This document shows, one piece after another, positions 54,882-63,401 of a stretch of DNA of 64,000 nt. Under the pieces are notes generated by a model. The model had not been told where the DNA came from. It made no database searches and worked only from the letters and a program-made list of their open reading frames with translations. A program made the translations under genes and the position numbers. Source of the stretch: Paenibacillus sp. BIHB 4019. Lineage in GTDB: Bacteria > Bacillota > Bacilli > Paenibacillales > Paenibacillaceae. The first letter of the stretch is position 1; each line of letters begins with the position of its first letter. The stretch is from the NCBI RefSeq assembly GCF_002741035.1, contig NZ_CP016808.1:6496501-6560500 (forward strand), in the 5' to 3' direction.

Positions 54882-55631
54882 TCAACTGCCCTCTTCATTT
54901 TCTGGATCTGTCTTAATAAAGGAATCATACGTATCGGCGAGCAGCAGGGTGATTTTCCCAGGCTCCTGCGTTTCAATGACCGCATTCATCGTTTCAATTT
55001 TCTCGCTCAGCAGGGAAATAGCCGTTACTACCTCGAATTTCGTGCGCGTGTAAATTTTGATGCGGTCAGGATACGCCTTCGATGGATATGGCATAATTTC
55101 GGATAAATCAGACAGCTGCTTCGCCGGGATTTTGCCAAGCTGCTCCGCTAGCTCTACGCGATATTCATCCCCCTGCTTCCAGCCAGACAATACAGGCTTA
55201 TTGACCAATAGCTCCTCATTAGCAGCTGGAAGCTCTGACCCGTTCGCAAGCAATGCTGTCAAATTGCCATCGCTTAACAGCTCAAAGGCGACTACCGGAT
55301 ATTCCTCTACCGTAATCGTTACCTTCCCAGGGAAAGCTTTGTCGACAGTAACCTTGTTAATAGTTGGAATCGCTTTAACCGCTTGCTCAATCGTTGCTGA
55401 CGTTGTGCCGAAAAAAGCGTCACCCACCGATATGGCGGCAGCCTGTCCAATTTCTGCAGTCGTCGTATAGGCAGTGCCCTCAATATGAATCTCCGAAATT
55501 TTGCTAATAGAAGAATTAAAAAATAGCACGGACAGCAAAATGACAAACAGCAGCACAAGCACGCTAAGCAGCTTGCGATTGCCTTTTCGTTTGCCAACCG
55601 GTTTTTTCAGCACTGGCATCGGCGCGCTCAT
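54882..55631 (-). CDS. divIB: Cell division protein DivIB/FtsQ
   Basis: 249 residues. A basic cytosolic start (KKPVGKRKGNRK), one membrane helix (LLSVLVLLFVILLSVLFF), then a POTRA domain (ISEIHIEGTAYTTTAEIGQ ... INKVTVDKAFPGKVTITVEEYPVVAF) and the beta domain. It belongs to the septal FtsQLB complex outside the membrane. ATG 55631 has GAAGGGA ahead. There is a 354-bp gap before ftsA. Confidence 0.93.
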   Translation of the reverse strand: MSAPMPVLKKPVGKRKGNRKLLSVLVLLFVILLSVLFFNSSISKISEIHIEGTAYTTTAEIGQAAAISVGDAFFGTTSATIEQAVKAIPTINKVTVDKAFPGKVTITVEEYPVVAFELLSDGNLTALLANGSELPAANEELLVNKPVLSGWKQGDEYRVELAEQLGKIPAKQLSDLSEIMPYPSKAYPDRIKIYTRTKFEVVTAISLLSEKIETMNAVIETQEPGKITLLLADTYDSFIKTDPENEEGS

Positions 55632-55715
55632 AACTTGTCCCTTCTTTCCCCAAAAACATCCGGTTCCCAAATAGCAGGAGCCGGGAGTTTCTATTCAGGC
55701 GCTTGTTCGCATACA

Positions 55716-56993
55716 CTAGTTATTAGGAACATGAGGAACAGGAGAATTGCGAGAAATCCTTGCTCCCAGTTTGCTTAACATCGTTTCAATGCGATCATAG
55801 CCCCGATCAATATGATGAATTTGCTCCACTACCGTCTTTCCTTGCGCAGCGAGGCCCGCGATTACAAGCGCTGCTCCTGCCCGCAAATCCGTTGCTTCCA
55901 CCGTCGCTCCATAAAGACGGGGAACGCCCCGGATAAAAGCCGCATTCATATCAACCCGTATATCCGCACCCATTCGCGATAGTTCGTCAACATGCCTCAG
56001 CCTGCCTTCGAAAATCGTCTCCTTCATAATGCTCGTTCCGTCTGCAAGCGCCAGCAGCACCATCACTTGAGATTGCAGGTCGGTTGGAAAAGCAGGGTAT
56101 GGAGAAGTAACAATTCGTTCAATGGCTTTGGGGCGGGATGCACAGCTGACTTTTATTATATCATCGTGGGTAGTGATTTGAATACCTGACCTGCGAAGCA
56201 CGTGTATTAAGGAAGACAAGTGGGAGGGGCATGTATTCAGAAGAGTAATTTGACCGCGCGTAGCAGCCGCGGCAACCATTAAGGTGCCGGTTACAATTCG
56301 ATCAGGAATGACCTTGTACGCACATGGAGAAAGCGAGTTCACGCCATTGATCGTAATCGTATCCGTACCCGCCCCGATCATCTCGGCGCCCATCGCATTG
56401 AGAAACCGCTGCAAATCTTGAATTTCCGGCTCGCGAGCAGCATTCGTAATCATCGTTCGCCCTTCAGCAAGCACCGCAGCCATCATAATATTTTCCGTCG
56501 CTCCGACACTAGGGAAGCTTAGATGGATATCAGCTCCTTTGAGACGGTCTGCCCGGCAAATAATGCGATTGCCCGCTTCTTCAATTTCGGCACCGAGCGC
56601 CCGAAGTCCCTCCAGATGCAAATCAATTTTGCGCTGCCCAATTGCGCAGCCGCCAGGCTGATACACCTGCACTTCACCAAATCTCGCAAGAAGCGGCCCC
56701 ATTAGAAAGATGGACGAGCGCATCTGCCCCATTAACTTTTCCGGCACATGGGTTAGGTGCATGCTTTCCGTATTCAGCTGTACCGTATCGCCCTCATGCT
56801 CCGCATGGCATCCGAGTTCCCGCAGTATGCTGAGCATGACGTCGATATCCAGCAGCTTCGGCACATGTTCCAGCGTCGTTTCGCCTTCAGCCAACAAGCT
56901 GGCTGCCAATATTGGCAAAGCGGCATTTTTCGCTCCTTGGATAACAATGGTTCCTGAGAGTGGTTTCCCGCCTTCAATCACCAATTTGTCCAA
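55716..56993 (-). CDS. murA: UDP-N-acetylglucosamine 1-carboxyvinyltransferase
   Basis: 425 residues, first committed enzyme of peptidoglycan synthesis, adding enolpyruvate to UDP-GlcNAc. The N-terminal [26 protein letters not shown] and the loop [20 protein letters not shown] with the catalytic (fosfomycin target) Cys are intact; [21 protein letters not shown] [16 protein letters not shown] is near the end. Firmicutes often have two murA genes; this is the one in the dcw cluster, between murB and divIB. Confidence 0.95.
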   Translation of the reverse strand: MDKLVIEGGKPLSGTIVIQGAKNAALPILAASLLAEGETTLEHVPKLLDIDVMLSILRELGCHAEHEGDTVQLNTESMHLTHVPEKLMGQMRSSIFLMGPLLARFGEVQVYQPGGCAIGQRKIDLHLEGLRALGAEIEEAGNRIICRADRLKGADIHLSFPSVGATENIMMAAVLAEGRTMITNAAREPEIQDLQRFLNAMGAEMIGAGTDTITINGVNSLSPCAYKVIPDRIVTGTLMVAAAATRGQITLLNTCPSHLSSLIHVLRRSGIQITTHDDIIKVSCASRPKAIERIVTSPYPAFPTDLQSQVMVLLALADGTSIMKETIFEGRLRHVDELSRMGADIRVDMNAAFIRGVPRLYGATVEATDLRAGAALVIAGLAAQGKTVVEQIHHIDRGYDRIETMLSKLGARISRNSPVPHVPNN

Positions 56994-57008
56994 TGTCTCA
57001 CCTCCGAA

Positions 57009-57914
57009 TTACCGCTCACCCACCACCAGCACTTCCGGCACCAAGCTGATCCCATATCGATCTACAATGACGCCTTGAATATGAGCCATGAGGGTAAGCA
57101 CATCTTCAGCTGTCGCTTGCCCGGTGTTGACGATAAAATTGGCATGCAGCACGGATACTTCGGCTGCACCTACACGGAAGCCTTTAAGCCCCGCCTCCTC
57201 GATCAATCTGGCAGCATAATCGCCTGGCGGATTGCGGAAGACGCTGCCCGCACATGCCAGCTGCAGCGGTTGCGTGCGCAGCCGCCTTTCCTTGTAAGAG
57301 GCCAGCGTTGCAGCAATTTCCTGACGGTCTCCAGGCGTAAGCTCGAAGGTCGCTGAAAGCACGAGCCCTTTGCGCTCATGGAGCACGGAGTGTCGGTAAG
57401 AAAATTGCATATCCTCGGGTCCGTAGGTTACCAATTCACCATTTTCCAGCACAATCTCAGCTGATTTGAAAATACGCGACACATCCGATCCATGCGCACC
57501 GGCATTCATATAGACGGCCCCGCCTACCGTTCCCGGAATGCCCCCGGCAAATTCCAAGCCCGTCAGTCCTTCCTTGCTGGACATCACAGACAGTTTAATG
57601 AAGGAATAAGCCGCTCCGGCATGAACGGTGTTCCCGTCGAAGCGCACATAATCCAGTCCGCCCCGCGGCTTAATTACAACGCCGCGAATGCCTTTGTCGC
57701 TCACCAGCATATTGGAGCCGCGTCCCAAATGGGTCCATGGTATGCCGTTTTCATGAAGCAGCCGGACAGCTGACATTATTTGCTCCTGTCCATCCGGTAT
57801 AATAAGAATATCGGCAGGACCGCCAATTTTCCAAGTAGTATGATTTTCCAGCCGTTCATTAACGAATACTTTACCAATTTTTGCATTCTCCAACAGCTCA
57901 GCTACATGTTCCAT
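57009..57914 (-). CDS. murB: UDP-N-acetylenolpyruvoylglucosamine reductase
   Basis: 301 residues, FAD enzyme that reduces the MurA product to UDP-MurNAc. The FAD-binding part has NHTTWKIGGPAD, LGRGSNMLVSDKGIRG and GLEFAGGIPGTVGGAVYMNAGAHG; the catalytic Ser is in CAGSVFRNPPGDYAARLIEEAGLKG. It has an AAGGAGG ribosome site. It precedes murA by 15 bp and follows the 160-bp repeat element that stands where murG is expected. Confidence 0.95.
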   Translation of the reverse strand: MEHVAELLENAKIGKVFVNERLENHTTWKIGGPADILIIPDGQEQIMSAVRLLHENGIPWTHLGRGSNMLVSDKGIRGVVIKPRGGLDYVRFDGNTVHAGAAYSFIKLSVMSSKEGLTGLEFAGGIPGTVGGAVYMNAGAHGSDVSRIFKSAEIVLENGELVTYGPEDMQFSYRHSVLHERKGLVLSATFELTPGDRQEIAATLASYKERRLRTQPLQLACAGSVFRNPPGDYAARLIEEAGLKGFRVGAAEVSVLHANFIVNTGQATAEDVLTLMAHIQGVIVDRYGISLVPEVLVVGER

Positions 57915-57934
57915 GCTGTCTAACCTCCTTCTGC

Positions 57935-58094
57935 TTCAAGGTGAAGAACAGGCTCACTCGGCGATGGTCACGATTTATAAGAGTATCCTATGCCTCATGC
58001 CCGGGTAGTGTTACAAATGCCTATAGCGCCCACTGTTAAGCCCGCTTATTGTGCGGAGCAAGCTTCGCTAGCCTAGTTGTTCCTTCACCTTGAA
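57935..58094. repeat. 160-bp element with terminal inverted repeats at the murG position
   Basis: Both ends read inward as TTCAAGGTGAAG(G)AACA, about 16 bp inverted with one gap. The right end overlaps the spoVE/ftsW stop codon. The inside has no open frame. The 10-mer TCAAGGTGAA also begins the two-hairpin copies A and B. Confidence 0.6.
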
Positions 58095-59182
58095 TAACGT
58101 GAAATATTAAGTAAAATGCCCAGCGATGTGAGCAGAAGCGTAAGCGATGAACCGCCATAGCTGACAAGCGGCAGCGTAATGCCCGTAACAGGCATCATGC
58201 CGATAACGACACCGATGTTGATAAGCACCTGAACGCCGATAATGCTCGTGATGCCAACTGCGAGCAAGCTGCCGAACGTATCAGGCGCGTAAATCGCCGT
58301 TCGAATGCCGCGCCAAACCACAATCATAAACAGCACAATAAGTGCCGACCCTCCGATAAAACCAAGCTCCTCTGCAACGATGGAGAAAATAAAGTCCGTT
58401 TGCGGCTCCGGCAAATAGCTGAACTTCTGCCTGCTCATGCCTAGACCAAGCCCGACCAGCCCTCCTGGTCCAATCGCATATAGCGATTGAATAATTTGAT
58501 AGCCTGAGCCGAGCGGATCCGCCCACGGATCTAGGAAGCCCGAGATGCGCTGCAGCCGGTAGGGAGCGGCCAGTATAAGGCCGACAAGCCCTGCCATGCC
58601 TGCTAGCGCGAGCAAGCCCAAATGCTTGAGCTGGGCGCCTGCGGTAAAGATCAACAGCAGCGATGCCGCGACCATGACCGCACCGGAGCCCAAGTCGGGC
58701 TGCAGCATAATAAGGCCGAAGGCGAGCAGCGCCATCCCGAGCGGAGGCAGCAGCCCCTTGACGAACAGCGTAATCGTCTGCTGCTTCTCGGAAAGCCATT
58801 TTGCCAAAAATAAAATCATCGCCAGCTTCATGAATTCGGAAGGCTGAATGCCGAACGAGCTAATGCCGAGCCAGCTTCGCGCACCGCCGCGCACGACGCC
58901 CACGCCGGGGATCAGTACGATGATAAGCAGCACGAAGCAGATGATCAAGGCGATTTTTGCCCATTTGCGCCATACGAGATAATTCATATTCATCGTGAAG
59001 ATGAGCGCACAGGCGCCGAGACCGGCAAACAGCAGCTGGCGCTTGACGTAATAATAGCGGTCTCCGAATTCATGAAAAGCGAGCACTGCGCTCGCGCTGT
59101 ATACCATAATGATTCCGATAGCCAGAATGAGCGCAATAGAGACGATCATCCATACGTCCGGGGCAGACCTGGCTTTGGCCAT
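58085..59182 (-). CDS. SpoVE/FtsW-type lipid II polymerase
   Basis: 365 residues with ten membrane helices, a SEDS glycosyltransferase. WLGISSFGIQPSEFMKLAMI, LLQPDLGSGAVMVAASLLL and INIGVVIGMMPVTGITLPLVSYGGSS are the conserved loops. In the dcw position the gene is called spoVE in Bacillus, where it acts in cortex synthesis, or ftsW when it acts in division; the sequence does not decide. ATG 59182 has AGAGGTG ahead. No murG follows it. Confidence 0.93.
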   Translation of the reverse strand: MAKARSAPDVWMIVSIALILAIGIIMVYSASAVLAFHEFGDRYYYVKRQLLFAGLGACALIFTMNMNYLVWRKWAKIALIICFVLLIIVLIPGVGVVRGGARSWLGISSFGIQPSEFMKLAMILFLAKWLSEKQQTITLFVKGLLPPLGMALLAFGLIMLQPDLGSGAVMVAASLLLIFTAGAQLKHLGLLALAGMAGLVGLILAAPYRLQRISGFLDPWADPLGSGYQIIQSLYAIGPGGLVGLGLGMSRQKFSYLPEPQTDFIFSIVAEELGFIGGSALIVLFMIVVWRGIRTAIYAPDTFGSLLAVGITSIIGVQVLINIGVVIGMMPVTGITLPLVSYGGSSLTLLLTSLGILLNISRYSR

Positions 59183-59226
59183 AGCGTACACCTCTTTGCA
59201 TGTAAAAGTAGGGACAAGCCCCCTAC

Positions 59227-60672
59227 TTACAAGGTATGCGCCGAATCTTTAAAAATGCGCCCGCGCTGCTCATAGGATGTAAACATATCCCAGCTGGCGC
59301 AGGCAGGCGACAGCAATACGATGTCGCCCGGCGCTGCCAGCGCGGCTGCCTGCCGCACGGCTTCGCGCAAAGTCGCTTCGGCGCTGTCTTCAGGTTCGAC
59401 CAAACGAACGCCCGCTAAACCTGCCAGCTCCGCAACATGTCCAAGCTTGCCGCGCGTCTCGCCTAGCGCCACAAGCCCTTTGAGCCGATCGCGGAACAGC
59501 GGCAGCAGCTCCATGTAATCCGAGCCGCGATCAAGGCCCCCAGCAATAAGTACGATTGGCGCAGTCAACGATCCAACGGACATTATAGTCGCCGTCGGAT
59601 TCGTTGCCTTGGAATCGTTGTAGTACTTGACCCCTTTCACTTCGCCTGCATACTCCAGCCTGTGCTCTACACCTTTAAAGCTCCGCAGCGTCTCGGCAAG
59701 CTGCTCTGGCAATGCACCGGCCGCTAGGCATGCTGCAATGGCTGCAAGCGCGTTTGCCGCATTGTGGCGCCCTGGGAGGCCCAGTTCGCCCACTTCAAGC
59801 AGCTTCGTTTCCGTCCCATCCTGCGTGCGCCATACGATATGGCGTACGTCAGCAGCTTCATTTTCCGCGGGAGAAGCGTTTGCAGCGCTCTTAACATATG
59901 GAGGCTCAATTGCTAGCCCATAGCTTAGCTTCTCATAAAGCGAGAAGGGCATAATGGTCGCTTTCAGCTGATCAGCGAGCTGCCGGCAAACCGGATCATC
60001 CCAATTCAGCACAGCCGTATCTTCCGCCGTCTGGTTGGCAAACAGCTTTGCCTTCGAAAGTATGTAATCTTCCATGCCGCCATGATAATCCAGATGCGTC
60101 TCTACTAGATTGAGCAGCAGGGCGATGCGGGGACGGAAACCGTTTGTCCCTTTAAGCTGAAAGCTGCTCAGCTCGGCAACAAGCCAGTTGTCTTCTGTCG
60201 CCTCTACTGCTGCTTCGCATAACGGGCGGCCAATATTGCCAGCCACAATGGGATTTTTACCTGCCGCCTCCAGCAGCTCGCCGATCCAGGTTGTCGTTGT
60301 CGTTTTGCCATTCGAGCCTGTAATGCCAATAATCGGTGCCGGCGAAAGCCAATAGGCCACTTCCACCTCGGTCACAATTTCAACGCCTGCTGCTTCGGCT
60401 TGCACAATGGGCGGAGTTGAATAAGGGATACCCGGATTTTTCACAAGCAGCGCTGTATCAGCCGAAATGAGGTCGTCTGGATGTGAACCGCAAAGCACAG
60501 AAATGCCCAAAGCGATTAACTCATCCGCTTCGGGACATTGGTCTTGCTCTTTTTTATCGTTTACTATTACCTCCGCCCCATAGGAATGAAACACCTTTGC
60601 GACGCTTACCCCGCTTCTTGCCAGGCCAAGCACCACAACGCGGCGGCCCCGGTATGATGCCGGATGATCCAT
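59227..60672 (-). CDS. murD: UDP-N-acetylmuramoylalanine--D-glutamate ligase
   Basis: 481 residues, adds D-Glu to UDP-MurNAc-Ala. VVVLGLARSGVSVAKV is the N-terminal Rossmann motif, IIGITGSNGKTTTTTWI the ATP loop, and YNDSKATNPTATIMSV with GGLDRGSD the C-terminal substrate part. An insertion around residues 265-290 (VKSANASPAENEAADVRH) is low complexity. ATG 60672 has AAGGAG about 11 nt ahead. Confidence 0.95.
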   Translation of the reverse strand: MDHPASYRGRRVVVLGLARSGVSVAKVFHSYGAEVIVNDKKEQDQCPEADELIALGISVLCGSHPDDLISADTALLVKNPGIPYSTPPIVQAEAAGVEIVTEVEVAYWLSPAPIIGITGSNGKTTTTTWIGELLEAAGKNPIVAGNIGRPLCEAAVEATEDNWLVAELSSFQLKGTNGFRPRIALLLNLVETHLDYHGGMEDYILSKAKLFANQTAEDTAVLNWDDPVCRQLADQLKATIMPFSLYEKLSYGLAIEPPYVKSAANASPAENEAADVRHIVWRTQDGTETKLLEVGELGLPGRHNAANALAAIAACLAAGALPEQLAETLRSFKGVEHRLEYAGEVKGVKYYNDSKATNPTATIMSVGSLTAPIVLIAGGLDRGSDYMELLPLFRDRLKGLVALGETRGKLGHVAELAGLAGVRLVEPEDSAEATLREAVRQAAALAAPGDIVLLSPACASWDMFTSYEQRGRIFKDSAHTL

Positions 60673-60782
60673 AAAATGACAGCTCCTTGTAAAGGCCAGC
60701 AGCATGAGACTCGCAATGCCACGATCCACCATGGGATCGGGACGTTGCTTGAGGCTCCAGCTGCGATCCTAATAATTTTGAA

Positions 60783-60873
60783 AAATATAGGAAAGGATAT
60801 GATTTTGCCATCCTCTCTCTATATTTCTACGCGAAACGGCAGCTTTGCCGCCAAAGGACGGCGAAAGCCGTTT
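60783..60873 (-). repeat. Two-hairpin dispersed element, copy B (mraY-murD gap)
   Basis: Read on the minus strand: hairpin 1 AAACGGC ... GCCGTTT (60873-60834), linker CGCG, hairpin 2 AAATATAG ... CTATATTT (60826-60783). It matches copy A over about 100 bp and copy C in arrangement. Confidence 0.65.
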
Positions 60874-60879
60874 CACCTT

Positions 60880-60929
60880 GAATTCTAAGCATTTATAAGT
60901 TTAATCCTTATATCCTCCGCTTAGAATTC
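60880..60929. repeat. Nested TAAGC palindrome, copy R3
   Basis: Perfect 11-bp arms GAATTCTAAGC / GCTTAGAATTC with an inner TATAAG / CTTATA stem. It shares the 16-mer TAAGCATTTATAAGTT with the pyr-leader copy. Confidence 0.6.
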
Positions 60930-60956
60930 TAGGGCAAGGCTCTTCGCACGCCCTAG
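60930..60956. repeat. 7-bp inverted repeat next to R3
   Basis: CTAGGGC / GCCCTAG arms around 13 nt. With copy B and R3 it gives four successive hairpins in the 322-bp mraY-murD gap, which otherwise holds no gene. Confidence 0.5.
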
Positions 60957-60994
60957 AAGGACGACGAAGTCGGTTTTGCTTGTGTGCAGCAATT

Positions 60995-61957
60995 TTAAAA
61001 TACGCGAATCAGCAGCAGCGACAGCAGCGCAAACACGAGGCCAACCGCCCAAAACGTGGATACGACGCGCCACTCGGACCAGCCGGACAATTCAAAATGA
61101 TGATGAATCGGACTCATTTTGAATATCCGTTTGCCGCGCAGCTTGAAGGAACCAACCTGCAAAATGACCGACAGCATTTCGAGTACGAAAATACCGCCAA
61201 TCAAAATGAGCAGCAGCTCCATTTTCGTCAAAATCGCTACGGCCGCAATGCCCCCGCCGATGCCAAGCGAGCCGGTATCCCCCATAAATACTTTGGCAGG
61301 ATAGGCGTTGTAGATCAGGAAGCCGAGCACGGCTCCAATCATCGCGGCCGAGAAAATAGCAGAGCCATAAGCCGACACTTGCAGCGCTACAATGGTAAAG
61401 GCGCCAAAGGCAATCGCGCTTGTACCAGCGAGCAGCCCATCCAGCCCATCGGTGAAATTAACCGAATTGCTGGCAGCGAACAAAATAATGACGACAAACG
61501 GGTAATAAAACCATCCCATATCGAAGCTCCAGGACGTGCCAGGAACGATGATTTCTGTGCTATGGTGCATCTGGTACAGCAAAGCGCAGACGATAACTGA
61601 GAACAGCAGCTGTCCGAACAGCTTCTGGCGCGCGGTCAGGCCGAGCGAGCGCTTGAAGACGATTTTGATGTAATCGTCGAGAAACCCTACGAGGCCGAAG
61701 CCTAGCGAGGCGGTAAGCAGCACCCAGAAATCCGCCGTCTTATCGGCAAAATTTAAAAAGGCTATGAGCAGCGCCAGCATAATAATGATGCCGCCCATCG
61801 TTGGCGTGCCGCTTTTTTTCAAATGGCTTTGTGGTCCGTCCGTCCGAATTTGCTGGCCAAACTTCATCCGTTTCAGCAAGGGAATACAAATCGGCCCAAG
61901 CAGAGCCGCGAGCAAAAAAGAAACGCCTAATGTGAATAAAATAATCATCATGTCCAT
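60995..61957 (-). CDS. mraY: Phospho-N-acetylmuramoyl-pentapeptide transferase
   Basis: 320 residues with ten membrane helices; makes lipid I from UDP-MurNAc-pentapeptide. GFLDDYIKIVFKRSLGLTARQK, NSVNFTDGLDGLLAG (catalytic Asp) and PIHHHFELSGWSEWRVV are the family motifs. GTPTMGGIIIML near the N-terminus is also typical. It follows murF by 4 bp. Confidence 0.96.
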   Translation of the reverse strand: MDMMIILFTLGVSFLLAALLGPICIPLLKRMKFGQQIRTDGPQSHLKKSGTPTMGGIIIMLALLIAFLNFADKTADFWVLLTASLGFGLVGFLDDYIKIVFKRSLGLTARQKLFGQLLFSVIVCALLYQMHHSTEIIVPGTSWSFDMGWFYYPFVVIILFAASNSVNFTDGLDGLLAGTSAIAFGAFTIVALQVSAYGSAIFSAAMIGAVLGFLIYNAYPAKVFMGDTGSLGIGGGIAAVAILTKMELLLILIGGIFVLEMLSVILQVGSFKLRGKRIFKMSPIHHHFELSGWSEWRVVSTFWAVGLVFALLSLLLIRVF

Positions 61958-61961
61958 GCTC

Positions 61962-63401
61962 TCACCCCACCTCTAAAGCTTGGACAATCTGTTCCATACG
62001 CATACCGCGCGAGCCTTTGACCAGCACAATATCCGCAGGCTGCAGCTGCTGTTTGAGCCACTCCGCCAGCTTTTCCTTCTCTTCAAAATGAATAATGTCC
62101 GCAGCATCAGCCGCAGCGCCGAAGCTGCTCTTCACGCCAAGCGACGTGTGACGCGACAGCTGTCCGCAAGTTAGCACGGCACCCGCTTTCGCCGGCGTAA
62201 TGAAAGCGCCTGTGTCATAGTGAAGCTGCTCCTCATCGGGTCCTAGCTCAAGCATGTCGCCAAGCACGATCCATTTTTTGCGGAAGCCGCTTACGCTCTC
62301 CAGCAAATCGATGGCCACCCTTACCGCAGTCGGATTCGCGTTGTACGCATCATTCAATATCATGGCGCCATTAAAGGCTTTCACCGGCTGAATCCGCATG
62401 CCTGTCAGCTGCAGGCTGGACAATCCCTGGCGAATCCGCTCCCCAGTGATGCCAAAATGATAGCCAATTGCAATAGCTGCCAGCGCATTGCTGACATTAT
62501 GCTTGCCCGGCACGGGAATGGAATAGACTTCCGCTTCGGGTTCCGCTGCATTAGCTTGTGCGCCAGCGCTTCCGCCTTTCAGTTCGAAGGCTGCTGATAC
62601 CGCGTCTATATCCATATTCGCAGCCGTCCACCGATTTCCGTCCATCAGGCCAAAAGCTTCCAATCTTGCACCAGCAGGAAGAGCGGTATGGCCAAGACCG
62701 GAGGCGAGCAGCGGCTCATCGCCGTTATACAGCAGCAGCCCGCCGGGCTGCAAGCCGGACACGATTTCCAGCTTCGCTTTCGCGATGCCTTCGCGCGAGC
62801 CCAATTGCAGCATATGCGCATCGCCTATATTCGTAATGATGGCAACATCCGGCTTAGCAATATGCGTCAGCAGCTCAATTTCGCCAAAGCCGCTCATGCC
62901 CATCTCCAGTACCGCTACCTCCGTCTGCTCATCCAGCTCCAGCACCATCAGCGGCAGCCCGATATGATTGTTCAGGTTGCCTGCCGTTTTGTGCACGCGA
63001 AGCGAGGTGCCGAGTACTGCGGCAACCATATCCTTCGTTGTCGTTTTACCATTGCTGCCCGTAATGCCCACAACGCGCAGCCCTGCAAGCTCGGTGCGAT
63101 AAGCACTCGCAAGCGCTTGAAGCGCTGCAAGCGTATCATCGACCTGAAGCAGAGGAGCGTCAGCAAGCTCCGGCGGAACAGCATGGCCGCGCTGCCACAA
63201 TGCAGCCGCAGCTCCATCCTTAAGCGCCTGGGCCACATAGTCATGCCCGTCGAATTTATCTCCCACCAGCGGCACGAACAGCTGCCCCGCTGTAATTTTA
63301 CGAGAATCGGTTCCTGCGCCTGTGATGGCAACAGCGGAAGCAGCCGGATTCCACTCCGCCTTGCACATGCCGCCTATTTGTTCCAGCGTACGTCTAATCA
63401 A
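61962..63401 (-). CDS. murF: UDP-N-acetylmuramoyl-tripeptide--D-alanyl-D-alanine ligase
   Basis: 479 residues, adds D-Ala-D-Ala. The ATP loop VVGITGSNGKTTTKDMVAAVL, GNLNNHIGLPLMVLEL and the C-terminal NDAYNANPTAVRVAIDLLE are intact. A short low-complexity insertion (GGSAGAQANAAEPEAEVY) sits in the middle domain. Its start overlaps murE by 4 bp, indicating coupled translation. Confidence 0.95.
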   Translation of the reverse strand: MIRRTLEQIGGMCKAEWNPAASAVAITGAGTDSRKITAGQLFVPLVGDKFDGHDYVAQALKDGAAAALWQRGHAVPPELADAPLLQVDDTLAALQALASAYRTELAGLRVVGITGSNGKTTTKDMVAAVLGTSLRVHKTAGNLNNHIGLPLMVLELDEQTEVAVLEMGMSGFGEIELLTHIAKPDVAIITNIGDAHMLQLGSREGIAKAKLEIVSGLQPGGLLLYNGDEPLLASGLGHTALPAGARLEAFGLMDGNRWTAANMDIDAVSAAFELKGGSAGAQANAAEPEAEVYSIPVPGKHNVSNALAAIAIGYHFGITGERIRQGLSSLQLTGMRIQPVKAFNGAMILNDAYNANPTAVRVAIDLLESVSGFRKKWIVLGDMLELGPDEEQLHYDTGAFITPAKAGAVLTCGQLSRHTSLGVKSSFGAAADAADIIHFEEKEKLAEWLKQQLQPADIVLVKGSRGMRMEQIVQALEVG

